A stretch of 24,928 nucleotides of DNA from 630D-37 sp037478835 (GTDB lineage Bacteria > Chloroflexota > Anaerolineae > Anaerolineales > Villigracilaceae), in the NCBI GenBank assembly GCA_037478835.1, contig JBBFLV010000016.1, positions 1 to 24,928 on the forward strand, in the 5' to 3' direction. The notes under the pieces are model-generated. The model did not search any database, was not told the DNA's origin, and saw only the letters and a program-made list of their open reading frames with translations. Shown here one piece after another: positions 8,425 through 16,640 of this stretch (position 1 is its first letter; each line of letters opens with the position of its first letter). Made by a program: the position numbers and the translations under genes.

Positions 8425-9818
8425 TGAAACGCTGGGCGCCGCTTCTTCTCGTCGTTGCGGCAATTTTCTCTTTGCTTCTCTTTCCCTTGATGGACGGCCT
8501 GATTGCCCGGCAGCGGGGGCGGTGGGCAGCCATGCATCACAATCCGACCGAGGCCGCCCGTTTGCTGGAACGCGCCGCGCGGCGACTTCCCTCGGCCTCG
8601 GCTCTTTGGGAAGAAGCCGGACTCGCTGCCTATCGCGCCGGGGAGTATGCACAGGCCATTCGCTTGCTGGAAGAGGCGCGGGCGCGCCAGGCGCTCACCG
8701 CAGAAGGATGGGATGCCCTCGGCCTGCTCTACTGGAAGCAGAACGAGCCATCCCTCGCCCTCGCCCGTTGGCAGGAAGCGCTGAATCACCTGGGGCCCTC
8801 GGCGCAGATCTACACGCGCCTGGCCCTGGCCTACCGTCATCTTGAAAATTGGTCCGGCGAGCAAGAGGCGCTGGAAAGATGGGTTGAACTCAAAGGGGAT
8901 GATGCCTACGCGCATTACCGCCTGGGGCTGCTCCTCCTGTCCGAAGATCCCGACCGGGCCGCAACCGAGCTCGCCCTCGCCGCCTTGCTGGACCGGCGGC
9001 TGGAGCCGGCGGTCGTCAGCTTAAGTGCCGCCCTGAGCGCGGCACGATCGATCGAACGGCCAAGCGAGCGTCATCTCCTGCTGGCGCGTGCCCTGGGCGC
9101 AGTGAAAGAATGGAAGCTGGCGCTCCGCCTTTTCGAGCGCGCCGTGCAAGAAGACCCACAGAACGGCGAAGCCCTGGCATGGCTGGCAGAGGCCCGTCAG
9201 CAAATGGGTCAACCGCTGCAAGATGAGCTCGATCGGGCAAAGCGGTTGGCGCCCCGCTCGCCGACGGTACACCTGCTACGGGGCCTCCATGCGCTCAGAA
9301 ACGGGCAAAACGCTCAGGCGGTCATCGAGTTCCGTCAGGCTTCTGAGCTGCAGCCGCACGAGGCCGCGATCTGGATCGCCCTCGGCGAAGCCTATGCGCA
9401 GCTCGGTGATCTCGCCCTGGCTTTTTCCGCCTATCAACGCGCCACACAACTGGCTCCTTCCAAGGCCGAAACCTGGCGTGCCTTGGCAACTTTCTGCGCC
9501 ACCTATGGCATCGCCCTCGAAGAAGAGGGGCTCGCCGCGGCGCGCCAGGCCGTGATCTTGCAACCTGATGATCCTCGAAACCTGGATACGCTCGGCTGGC
9601 TCCTTATGCTCAACGGCGATCTCGAATCTGCCGAGCGCGCCCTGCTCCAGGCCCTTGACCTATGGCCTGATCTGGCATCGGCACATCTCCACCTGGGACT
9701 GCTCTACACCTATAGAGGACGCCTGCAAGAAGCCCAGACCCACCTGCGAGAAGTGATCCGCCTGGAGCCGGAATCGCCCCTGGCCGAGACAGCGCGTCGC
9801 ATGCTCGGCACACCCTGA
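8415..9818 (+). CDS. Membrane-anchored TPR-repeat protein
   Basis: The 467-residue protein has an N-terminal membrane helix (about residues 7-25) followed by a chain of tetratricopeptide repeats to the C-terminus. Clear units include those around ALWEEAGLAAYRAGEYAQAI, AWLAEARQQMG, AIWIALGEAYAQLGDLALAF and ASAHLHLGLLYTYRGRLQEA. TPR arrays bind partner proteins; the ligand here is unknown. The start is GTG 8415 or TTG 8424: both lie in the heptad array and an in-frame TAG at 8409-8411 excludes anything earlier. No Shine-Dalgarno sequence is evident. It is divergent from the kinase operon and converges with the following lipoprotein gene, whose stop is seven bases away. Confidence 0.85.
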   Translation: MDRLKRWAPLLLVVAAIFSLLLFPLMDGLIARQRGRWAAMHHNPTEAARLLERAARRLPSASALWEEAGLAAYRAGEYAQAIRLLEEARARQALTAEGWDALGLLYWKQNEPSLALARWQEALNHLGPSAQIYTRLALAYRHLENWSGEQEALERWVELKGDDAYAHYRLGLLLLSEDPDRAATELALAALLDRRLEPAVVSLSAALSAARSIERPSERHLLLARALGAVKEWKLALRLFERAVQEDPQNGEALAWLAEARQQMGQPLQDELDRAKRLAPRSPTVHLLRGLHALRNGQNAQAVIEFRQASELQPHEAAIWIALGEAYAQLGDLALAFSAYQRATQLAPSKAETWRALATFCATYGIALEEEGLAAARQAVILQPDDPRNLDTLGWLLMLNGDLESAERALLQALDLWPDLASAHLHLGLLYTYRGRLQEAQTHLREVIRLEPESPLAETARRMLGTP

Positions 9819-9825
9819 AGCGCCC

Positions 9826-10518
9826 TCACGGAGTCGGCGTAGGAGTAGAGGGATAGAAGATACGGGGCGTCGGCGTTCCTGTGGCCGTGGGGGAAGGAGT
9901 CAGGGTATAGGGGCTGTAAAAGCGCAGCGAATTGACCGGGTCAATATCCGTGCCGATATCTCCCCCCACCCAATAAAGCCGCCCATCCTGCGTCTTGACC
10001 TGGACAAAGGACCAACGGAAATCGTTATTGCGATTCCAAAAACCGGTCAACGTGAGCAGATCGCCATAGGCGGCCATCTTTTTCCCATAGACCTTCGTCG
10101 GCGCCTCGCGCAATTTCACACCGTTTAGGCGCATGACCACCACCGGAACGTTTTCCAGCACGCGGAAGAACTTGTTGACGCCGATATTCGCCTCCGAACC
10201 CCGTGGCATACGTACCACTTCCCCGGTGCGCCAATCCGGCCAGGCAAGCGGGATGGCGATCACCGTAGCGGTAGCCGTCGGCGTTTCCAACAGGATGAAG
10301 AACGTAGGCGTTGCGGTGGGCGTCAGGCTCGGAGTGGAGGTGGGAAGGGAAGGCGTAGGAGTGCGCGTTGGAGATGGCTGGGCCTTGGCTGTTTGCGTCC
10401 AGGCGGCCTGAGCTGTTGCCGCAACGATTTGCTCGATCGAACTCGCATCGGAAGGCGGTGGTTGAGGCACACAAGCCGCAAAGAGTATCATCACCCAAAG
10501 CCACTTCCGGAAAAGCAT
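9826..10518 (-). CDS. Secreted lipoprotein with Thr/Pro linkers and a possible SH3-like domain
   Basis: The 230-residue protein begins with a lipoprotein signal ending in Phe-Ala-Ala-Cys (Cys16). A region with Ala-Ala-Thr-Ala-Gln follows, then a Pro/Thr/Ser linker to about residue 85, a globular part, and a second Thr/Pro-rich tail. The globular part near 118-195 contains MRLNGVKLREAPT, GDLLTLTGFW and GRLYWVGGDIG. That order, a Leu-Arg-x-x-Pro entry, a turn, and a Tyr-Trp-Val exit, resembles bacterial SH3 domains of secreted proteins; this is a tentative match. It probably acts outside the membrane on wall or exopolymer. The ATG lies six bases after CATAAT on the minus strand and has no Shine-Dalgarno, suggesting leaderless expression. 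Confidence 0.75.
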   Translation of the reverse strand: MLFRKWLWVMILFAACVPQPPPSDASSIEQIVAATAQAAWTQTAKAQPSPTRTPTPSLPTSTPSLTPTATPTFFILLETPTATATVIAIPLAWPDWRTGEVVRMPRGSEANIGVNKFFRVLENVPVVVMRLNGVKLREAPTKVYGKKMAAYGDLLTLTGFWNRNNDFRWSFVQVKTQDGRLYWVGGDIGTDIDPVNSLRFYSPYTLTPSPTATGTPTPRIFYPSTPTPTP

Positions 10519-10524
10519 GACACT

Positions 10525-10530
10525 ATTATG
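10525..10530 (-). promoter_or_regulatory. -10-like box implying a leaderless lipoprotein transcript
   Basis: CATAAT on the minus strand ends six bases before the ATG at 10518, placing transcription start at or next to the start codon. The usual -35 position falls inside the terminator hairpin of the preceding operon and shows no consensus. Confidence 0.4.
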
Positions 10531-10574
10531 CCACAGAAATAGAAGACCGCCGGGGATTTTCCCGACGGCGGTCT
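10531..10574 (-). terminator. Rho-independent-type terminator of the sulfur operon
   Basis: A nine-base-pair stem (10544-10552 with 10566-10574, AGACCGCCG against CGGCGGTCT) is extended by GGG/CCC around a small loop. On the minus strand it is followed by TCTATTTCTG, which is U-rich though interrupted. It lies about 58 bases after the last gene of the operon and just before the promoter of the next minus-strand gene. Confidence 0.65.
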
Positions 10575-10631
10575 CTCACACAGATCGATCTCTCCGCATT
10601 TCAAGCGGAAAAGCCCTACAAACCTGCCCTC

Positions 10632-11882
10632 CTATCCACAACCTCCACCGCTCTTATCTCGCTTCAGTTCCAGTTTGATCTTCGGCTCAAATTCCAGCTC
10701 TTCGTATTTGATCGGATCGGGATCGGCGCTCTGATATCGGTCGCCGAGCGCATAGGGGAAAAGATAGCGCAACTGCTCTTCGGCAGAAATCCCACTAACA
10801 ATCGGGCGAATTTGGGGATCGTCCCTCCCGAAGAACGCCAGCCAGTTGTTCACACCGCCTTCGAGAATGTAAACGTTCGGCACTCCACCGGCGACCAACA
10901 TCTTCCAAGCCTGGGTAGATAGCGCCTCATCGTTGCTGATCACCACATAGACCGTATTCGTCGAAGGATAGGCCAGCAAGGAACGGATCAGCGAAGGGAT
11001 GCGCTCTAGAGGCACATTCTGAGCCCCGCGAATGTGGTAAAGGTTATAGTAGGCCTCCGGGCGCACATCCAGCAACACCAGGCGCACACTTTGCTGATGC
11101 AAGGTATGGAAAACCTCCGCCGGTGAGACGTAGACCTCCCGATTTTGCAGGAGCGGTTCCTTTTGCGGAGCCAAGCGCGCATATTGCTCTTCTAAGGACG
11201 GTTGGCCGATGACAACCGTCAGGAAAGCGAAGAAGAGCAGGAAGGCCACGCCGGCCAACCGCAATTTTGGCTCACGGCTCAGGTCACGGCCGCCGAAGAT
11301 GCGCTCCAGCTGTTCGGCACCCCAGAACATGAACAGCGCCATGAGCACGATGAGCGTCACAACCACACCGGTCGGCAGCCCAAAGACTTCCGGCAGGGTC
11401 AGGCGACCGTAATATCCGGCCGTATTCCACCAGTGATCGAAATATTTCTCCGTTTCGCCGAACAGGAAGGCACCGAAAAAGCCGCCCAGCAGGAAGAACA
11501 GGCCATCCAGCTTGCCCGTCGCTGCCGAAACGACCGAAGTGCCGGGGCAAAATCCGCCGATGATGAACCCAATGCCCATGATGAAACCACCCAGGAGGCC
11601 GGACCAGAGATAGGTCGGGTTGACCCACACCTGGTTGAAATCCAGCCAACCCAGGCCAGAAGCGGTGAAAAGCAACACCATGGCCGTAACAATCGCCCCG
11701 AACATGACCTTGAGCACGGTCAGGTCCTTGAAATAGAACTGGGCGGCCAGCTTTTTGGAATTGCCAAAACCGCTGCTTTCCAGCACGAAGCCGAAAGCAA
11801 ACCCGATCAGCCCGAAGACCACATAGGTCCAGGGATTCAGACTGCTAACTTGCTGAAAGGCCTTGAGAGGGAAAATCGGCAT
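10632..11882 (-). CDS. YeeE/YedE-family sulfur permease fused to a Cys-less rhodanese-like domain
   Basis: The first 240 or so residues are hydrophobic helices of the YeeE/YedE (Sulf_transp) family, which takes up thiosulfate or related sulfur species; the family motif GGFCPGTSVVSA supplies Cys112. A rhodanese-like domain (about 265-375) has LLDVRPEAYYNLYHIRGAQN and VYILEGGVNNW, but the active loop reads VVISNDEALS, so the catalytic Cys is missing. The protein ends SGGGCG: Cys415 is its only other cysteine and recalls the sulfur-carrying Gly-Gly-Cys-Gly-Gly tail of SoxY (a resemblance only). AGGAGG precedes ATG 11882. With the 178-residue partner encoded just upstream it probably forms a two-part transporter. 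It is last in the operon before the terminator. Confidence 0.85.
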   Translation of the reverse strand: MPIFPLKAFQQVSSLNPWTYVVFGLIGFAFGFVLESSGFGNSKKLAAQFYFKDLTVLKVMFGAIVTAMVLLFTASGLGWLDFNQVWVNPTYLWSGLLGGFIMGIGFIIGGFCPGTSVVSAATGKLDGLFFLLGGFFGAFLFGETEKYFDHWWNTAGYYGRLTLPEVFGLPTGVVVTLIVLMALFMFWGAEQLERIFGGRDLSREPKLRLAGVAFLLFFAFLTVVIGQPSLEEQYARLAPQKEPLLQNREVYVSPAEVFHTLHQQSVRLVLLDVRPEAYYNLYHIRGAQNVPLERIPSLIRSLLAYPSTNTVYVVISNDEALSTQAWKMLVAGGVPNVYILEGGVNNWLAFFGRDDPQIRPIVSGISAEEQLRYLFPYALGDRYQSADPDPIKYEELEFEPKIKLELKRDKSGGGCG

Positions 11883-11894
11883 CGCACCCTCCTG

Positions 11895-12431
11895 TTAGTT
11901 CCACAATTTACGCACAAAGTAGGCCAGCGCATAGGCGCCGCCGAAGATGGCAAACATCAGCGCCCAAGAGCCGGCGGCCAGCGTAGCTCCACCGGAAAGC
12001 GCCTGCCCCGATGTACAACCGCGCGCCATGCGTGCCCCGTAAACCATGATCGTGCCACCGATGAACGCCAGCAATAGGCGCGTGCGGTTGGAAATGCGCG
12101 GTCCTTTGTTGATCTCGATCTTCAGCCGCCCGTTCACCAGGCCGGAAACGAAACCGCCCAGCAAACTGCCGAAAAAGAGTGGCACGATCCAATCATCCAG
12201 CGGGTTCTTATCGCCACCGGCCATTTTGAGCAAGTACGGCGTGCGATCCACATGTTGCGGGGCGATTTGGTCCTCGATGAAAACATCAATGCGGCTGATA
12301 GCGCCGGAAGCGCCTAGCCCGTTCCCGGTCAAGAGAAAGGCCAGGAACAGCACCAGCCCCAGCAAGAAACCACCCAAATAGGGGTGCCAGTAGGGTTTTG
12401 CTTCGCGAGGTTTGCGGGTTAGAGAAGCCAT
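11895..12431 (-). CDS. Half-size YeeE/YedE-family sulfur permease subunit
   Basis: This 178-residue membrane protein has about four hydrophobic segments and the family motif MARGCTSGQALSGGATLAAG near residue 135, with Cys139 as the only cysteine. In the thiosulfate transporter TsuA such cysteines relay the substrate through the membrane. Full-length relatives carry two such halves; here the halves are separate genes, each with one motif Cys, so a heterodimer is likely. AAGGAG lies six bases before ATG 12431, inside the end of the cytochrome gene, whose stop is only three bases away. The rhodanese-linked partner starts 12 bases after its stop. The transported species is inferred from family and neighbours. 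Confidence 0.88.
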   Translation of the reverse strand: MASLTRKPREAKPYWHPYLGGFLLGLVLFLAFLLTGNGLGASGAISRIDVFIEDQIAPQHVDRTPYLLKMAGGDKNPLDDWIVPLFFGSLLGGFVSGLVNGRLKIEINKGPRISNRTRLLLAFIGGTIMVYGARMARGCTSGQALSGGATLAAGSWALMFAIFGGAYALAYFVRKLWN

Positions 12432-12434
12432 AGA

Positions 12435-15176
12435 TCACTCCTTATGATCCTCATGTTCCTCGTGGACTTCCACTTCTTCCCAACCGGTGATCATGCCGCG
12501 AATGGACTCTAAAGGAGTCACACCGGTGGTGGTGAGATAGACATGCCCGACGATGAAAGCGGCAAAGAGCCAAGCGATCAGGGTATGCAACGGAGCCAGG
12601 AACGGTAAGCCTCCCAACAAGTTGGTCCATTCCGGCCATTTCTGCGCGCCCCACATCAGCGCACCGGTCACCACCTGCAAGGGCAGGAGCACGTTCAGCA
12701 GACCAAAGTAAGTGGCCTGTTGCAGGGGATTCATCTTCCTTTCCGGATGCTTCTCAAACGGATGCGGCTCCCCTTTGAAGATGCCCTGGATATAGTACTT
12801 CGCCTGGACGATGGCATCATCGAAGAAGCCGTAGGGGCGCGGGATGAACTGGCGGATTTTGCCGCTCGCCAAATGGTAGAACAGGGCAAGCGCCGCATTG
12901 ATCACCAACAGCGCCGCCAGGACGTTGTGCACGGTGACCATATGACGGAACGAGAAGGCACCGAAGAGGTCCGGGCGATGGATCACCAAGCCGGTGAACA
13001 ACAAGAGCACAATCGCCACCACCTGCAACCAGTGCCAGAAGCGCTCATACGCTTCGTACATATACATGCGGCGGGTGCGGAGCTCCTTCTTGGGCCGCCG
13101 TAGGGAGGAGAGATAGCGCAGGGTGCCATGTCCGGCCACACCGAACAACACGCCGACGAAGAACAGGGCACCGAACGCATCGACCCACTTCACGCGGCTA
13201 TGGCCGAAGATATAAACGCCCTCTGCGGCAAGTTGCGGCACGTAATAGATCGCGCCATCCTCCTTCTGCACCACTTCGCCTGTCGGCTTGACATTCGTTT
13301 GAGCAACAAAAGTCGGAAGCACACCCGCCGGCGCGTAATCGGCCAACTTGAGCGGTTGCATCAGGCGCGAAGCATCGCTGTGGCAGGCGCGGCAATCATG
13401 CACCGCATGTTCTCCATCGGTGACATTGTGATTGATGCTATAGGGCTGGATCTGCCCCTGAATGCGCGGGTTGTTCAACCCCAACGCTTTCAGCTGTGCG
13501 GCAACTGCCTCCTGTTTAGCCGTGCTATCCATCACCAGTTCCTGCTCGCTCAGCGCGCCATTGCCATCCGCATCGAAAGCGGCCACAATTTCAGGACGAT
13601 ACTTTCCATCTTTGAAATAGGCCGCTTTCAGATCGGCCAAACGCACCGGGCGCAGATTGCCGTTTTGATCCTCGTAGACCCAGTAGAAGGTGGTGATCAA
13701 GTTATACGGGGCGAGCAGTTGCTGCCCATCTACGTTGGTACGGGCGAGCAGGATCGGTTGATAACCCTCCACCAGGTGTGAAACGGTGAACGGCATGTTG
13801 CTCAGGCTGGCAATCTCCGAGTCAACAGCACGTTCCACCCCCCGGCAGGCAGTCTGTGGTTGACCACCCGGTTTGAGAACCGTCCAATCATAGTATTCGA
13901 TCGCCGGGGCATACATCTGCGGAATATGGCAAGATTCGCACGCCAGCACGGCCATGTGTCGCTCGGTATAGGGCAGCCAATCGGCATGGCTCTTCTGCGC
14001 ATCATGGCAGGACTCGCAGCGACGCATCGTGCCCTTCAGCTCCGGTGCCACGTTATACTGGGCGCTTTGCCCGCGGGCAAAATTATGATCGGGTCGCTGC
14101 AAATATTCACCGATCTCCAATCGACGCGGATCGAAGAGCAGATGACTAGGCTCCTGACGCTGATTGGCATAAATCGGATTGTTGAGCGAAAAATGGCAAT
14201 CGGTGCACTTCAACTGACGTTCAGCATGGATATCCCACGAACGCTTTAGTTCCACCTTGTTGGCGATGTTCATCCCCGAATCGGCAATGCGCTGCGGCGA
14301 AATGACCTGCCCGGTAGTAGCCGTTTCCCAATTGCAGGCTTCAAGCACCAGCGGCACTTTAGGATCGGCATGCACCGTGCCATGACATTGACCGCAATTC
14401 TCGTTCGTTGGGTCCTGAATGCGTACATATTCCGGCTTGAGCTTGCCCTCCGCATCGAAGGCATCTGCGAGCCAGGTGTACGTCCCTTCCGGAGATTTCT
14501 GCACCAGGTAACCTTCTAAAGTCGCCGTATTCGCCCAACCGAAGGCACCTTTGCGAATGGTCTGGATGCGTGCCTGGTTGTTCGGATTTTCCAAATGGCA
14601 AAGGAAGCAGTTCATCTCCATCGTGCCGGAGGCTTGCCAGTCCCATCCTTCCACGCGTCCGTTGCGCAGAATGCGGGATTCGACACTCTGGCCAGGGCGC
14701 AAAGCCGTCAACGGGACACCCTGACGCGAAAGCGTGGTCGGCGCCCCACCGACGACCCGCGCGCCGAACTCCATCAACCATTCCGGCGTGCCCAGGTCGA
14801 GGCGCTCATCGCCCTCCTGGCTCAGATAGCGATACATGAGAGGGTCCCATTTGCCATAGAGACCTGTGCTGGCATCCCATTGCTCTTTGGAGGGCACATA
14901 CTCAGAAAAGCCCAAATCGCTGTGATAGGAATGGGAAACGATAAACTGGGTATCATGGCATTGACCGCAGGTCTTCATCGTAGAGACCGGCTTTCCGCTC
15001 TGCAAAACGTTCTCACTATTTTCATCCAGCAGAGCAAAGGTCGGATGGAGCGGAGAGGCCTGCTTGGGAGGAAGCGCCGAATGGCTCGCCTGTGCCTGGC
15101 GATAGAGTGCCAGACCAAGCAGGGAGATGCCCAGAAGGATCAGAAGCACAATGGGGAGACGATGGTTTCGGTTCAT
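12435..15176 (-). CDS. Seven-haem cytochrome c fused to a cytochrome b561-type quinol module, with an EF-hand
   Basis: The 913-residue protein has an N-terminal signal anchor (about 8-25) and seven Cys-x-x-Cys-His sites, at Cys70, 190, 261, 324, 387, 413 and 595. An EF-hand loop (residues 535-546, DADGNGALSEQE) lies before the last haem. From about 664 there are five membrane helices with His residues typical of b561/formate-dehydrogenase-gamma cytochromes (around YERFWHWLQ, FRHMVTVHN, LFYHLAS, APLHTLIAW and IVGHVYL). The tail is rich in Glu and His. The c-haem part shares sequence features with the octaheme protein encoded upstream, such as Ala-Cys-x-x-Cys-His-Ile-Pro followed by an Asp-Trp. 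It likely oxidises quinol in the membrane and passes electrons to the octaheme enzyme; the direction could be reversed. An AGAGGA Shine-Dalgarno precedes ATG 15176. Confidence 0.88.
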   Translation of the reverse strand: MNRNHRLPIVLLILLGISLLGLALYRQAQASHSALPPKQASPLHPTFALLDENSENVLQSGKPVSTMKTCGQCHDTQFIVSHSYHSDLGFSEYVPSKEQWDASTGLYGKWDPLMYRYLSQEGDERLDLGTPEWLMEFGARVVGGAPTTLSRQGVPLTALRPGQSVESRILRNGRVEGWDWQASGTMEMNCFLCHLENPNNQARIQTIRKGAFGWANTATLEGYLVQKSPEGTYTWLADAFDAEGKLKPEYVRIQDPTNENCGQCHGTVHADPKVPLVLEACNWETATTGQVISPQRIADSGMNIANKVELKRSWDIHAERQLKCTDCHFSLNNPIYANQRQEPSHLLFDPRRLEIGEYLQRPDHNFARGQSAQYNVAPELKGTMRRCESCHDAQKSHADWLPYTERHMAVLACESCHIPQMYAPAIEYYDWTVLKPGGQPQTACRGVERAVDSEIASLSNMPFTVSHLVEGYQPILLARTNVDGQQLLAPYNLITTFYWVYEDQNGNLRPVRLADLKAAYFKDGKYRPEIVAAFDADGNGALSEQELVMDSTAKQEAVAAQLKALGLNNPRIQGQIQPYSINHNVTDGEHAVHDCRACHSDASRLMQPLKLADYAPAGVLPTFVAQTNVKPTGEVVQKEDGAIYYVPQLAAEGVYIFGHSRVKWVDAFGALFFVGVLFGVAGHGTLRYLSSLRRPKKELRTRRMYMYEAYERFWHWLQVVAIVLLLFTGLVIHRPDLFGAFSFRHMVTVHNVLAALLVINAALALFYHLASGKIRQFIPRPYGFFDDAIVQAKYYIQGIFKGEPHPFEKHPERKMNPLQQATYFGLLNVLLPLQVVTGALMWGAQKWPEWTNLLGGLPFLAPLHTLIAWLFAAFIVGHVYLTTTGVTPLESIRGMITGWEEVEVHEEHEDHKE

Positions 15177-15194
15177 AGCACATCCTCTTGCGGT

Positions 15195-16640
15195 TTACTT
15201 TTTGTCAAAGCGCCCACCCCATTCGATGGGATCGCCGGGATAGCCCAGGGCCTGCCAATCCAATCGGCCGTTCGGGCCATGACAATCATTGCACTGCAAA
15301 GCGTTTGCCGCCGGTTGCACCATGTGCGTGGTCGGCCAGTACATCCAAGTCTCGGCAAAGCCGTATTCGCCGCTGTACTTCAGGCCGGTTTTCTCCTCGG
15401 CCAGGCGGAAGGCCAAGTCCCAATCAAATTTTGTCCAAAAGCCATCCTTTCCGGCAGTGATCGGCGCCAGAAGGTAGTTATAGACCTTGTCATAAGGCTG
15501 TTTGGCCACATGGAGCTTGAAGGGGAAGATCTTCGCCTGCGGATCGTCGATGCTACCAGCAGGAAGGTTAATATAGGTGATCCCGTTCGGGTCGATGGGA
15601 TCGCCCAACAGATAGCGATATTGCAAATTCCCGTTGAACCAGAGATACTGCGGACGGTAGTTCTTCTCGTAGATGAAGCTTCCCTTGATCTTCAGGTAAG
15701 TATAGTGATCGTCCTTCCGCCCTTCCTGACCGGCAGTGGACCAATCCCAATAGACTTTGGTCGGGTCCTCCAGCGCAATCGCCGGGATATGGCAGGTTTG
15801 GCAGGCCACACTGGCCAAATGGGTGTTCAGGCGCTCATCTTTATGCTGATGATTCTGATGGCACTGTTCACAGGAAACTTGTTCCTGCGGATCAATCTGG
15901 TAATTATCGGCCACCAGGCGACCCTTGATCTGATGATTTTCCGTCCAGTGGCAATCGGTGCACTGGAAATCATACTTCCCCATGTGCACATCCAGATTTT
16001 CTGAAGGGAAGTAGAGGCTCTCATCCAGATCACCGTGCTTGACACCGTTGCCACCACCCCCATCGAAGTGGCATTTGCCACAATTCTCGCGCGTCGGGGC
16101 ACGGACACTGCGCGCCGCGGCCAGAAGGTCCACTGCGGCCGTCGGGTTGCCGTAATCTCCTTTGCCGTAGAGGCCCGTATCCGCATGGCAGGCCAGGCAA
16201 TCCACGTTGAGTGGATTGGAAAAATCATAGGGTTGATCTTCCTGCCAGCCATAGCCGATGTGGCAGCTCATGCATTTCTTCTGATTTCCGCGCGAGCTGA
16301 TGCAAAAATTGTTGATCTGGTTGATCTTACCGATCGTCACCGGCTGATCGCGCCAAGGAACCTGGAAAGGCTTGCTCTCCCAGGTCCAGTGACTGGTGGC
16401 CATCACTTCCTCCGCCGCCTTGGGATGGCACTCCAGGCAGGCTTTGGTCACATCTTGTGGGGTCTCAAATGGGCCCTTGATGATGTCCTTGTGATCCACA
16501 TGAACCGGCTTTTGGGGCACAAAAGCCCAAGGATCAACATTTGTTTTGGGCTGGCGAGGCCAGAAGATCGCAACCGGGATCACGACGATCAGCAAGATCC
16601 CGATGGCTCCAAGAATCCACAGTGGAAAGCGCTTCTTCAT
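15195..16640 (-). CDS. Octaheme c-type cytochrome, tetrathionate reductase (OTR) family
   Basis: The 481-residue protein has an N-terminal membrane anchor (about 8-27) and eight Cys-x-x-Cys-His sites, starting at Cys68, 123, 148, 187, 227, 257, 280 and 450. Seven clustered haems and one distant C-terminal haem, the length, and segments such as CHPKAAEEVMATSHWTW and CMSCHIGYGW match the OTR family. The Shewanella member reduces tetrathionate, hydroxylamine and nitrite in vitro and has a Lys-ligated active haem; which Lys serves here I cannot tell (Lys160 after the third site is a candidate). The ATG overlaps the ArsR stop (ATGA), so the two are translationally coupled. Sulfur permeases in the same operon favour a sulfur substrate over a nitrogen one, but this is inference. 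Confidence 0.9.
   Translation of the reverse strand: MKKRFPLWILGAIGILLIVVIPVAIFWPRQPKTNVDPWAFVPQKPVHVDHKDIIKGPFETPQDVTKACLECHPKAAEEVMATSHWTWESKPFQVPWRDQPVTIGKINQINNFCISSRGNQKKCMSCHIGYGWQEDQPYDFSNPLNVDCLACHADTGLYGKGDYGNPTAAVDLLAAARSVRAPTRENCGKCHFDGGGGNGVKHGDLDESLYFPSENLDVHMGKYDFQCTDCHWTENHQIKGRLVADNYQIDPQEQVSCEQCHQNHQHKDERLNTHLASVACQTCHIPAIALEDPTKVYWDWSTAGQEGRKDDHYTYLKIKGSFIYEKNYRPQYLWFNGNLQYRYLLGDPIDPNGITYINLPAGSIDDPQAKIFPFKLHVAKQPYDKVYNYLLAPITAGKDGFWTKFDWDLAFRLAEEKTGLKYSGEYGFAETWMYWPTTHMVQPAANALQCNDCHGPNGRLDWQALGYPGDPIEWGGRFDKK

Noticed and set aside
11202..12077. Plus-strand open frame of 291 codons opposite the permease genes
   Set aside because: Its product is polar, low in complexity and unlike any family I know; the opposite strand encodes clear YeeE/YedE proteins.
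14595..16004. Long plus-strand open frame of 469 codons opposite the cytochrome genes
   Set aside because: It is antisense to two cytochromes with 15 haem motifs between them, has no ribosome binding site or recognisable domain, and crosses their junction. Codon bias of the G+C-rich genes explains it.
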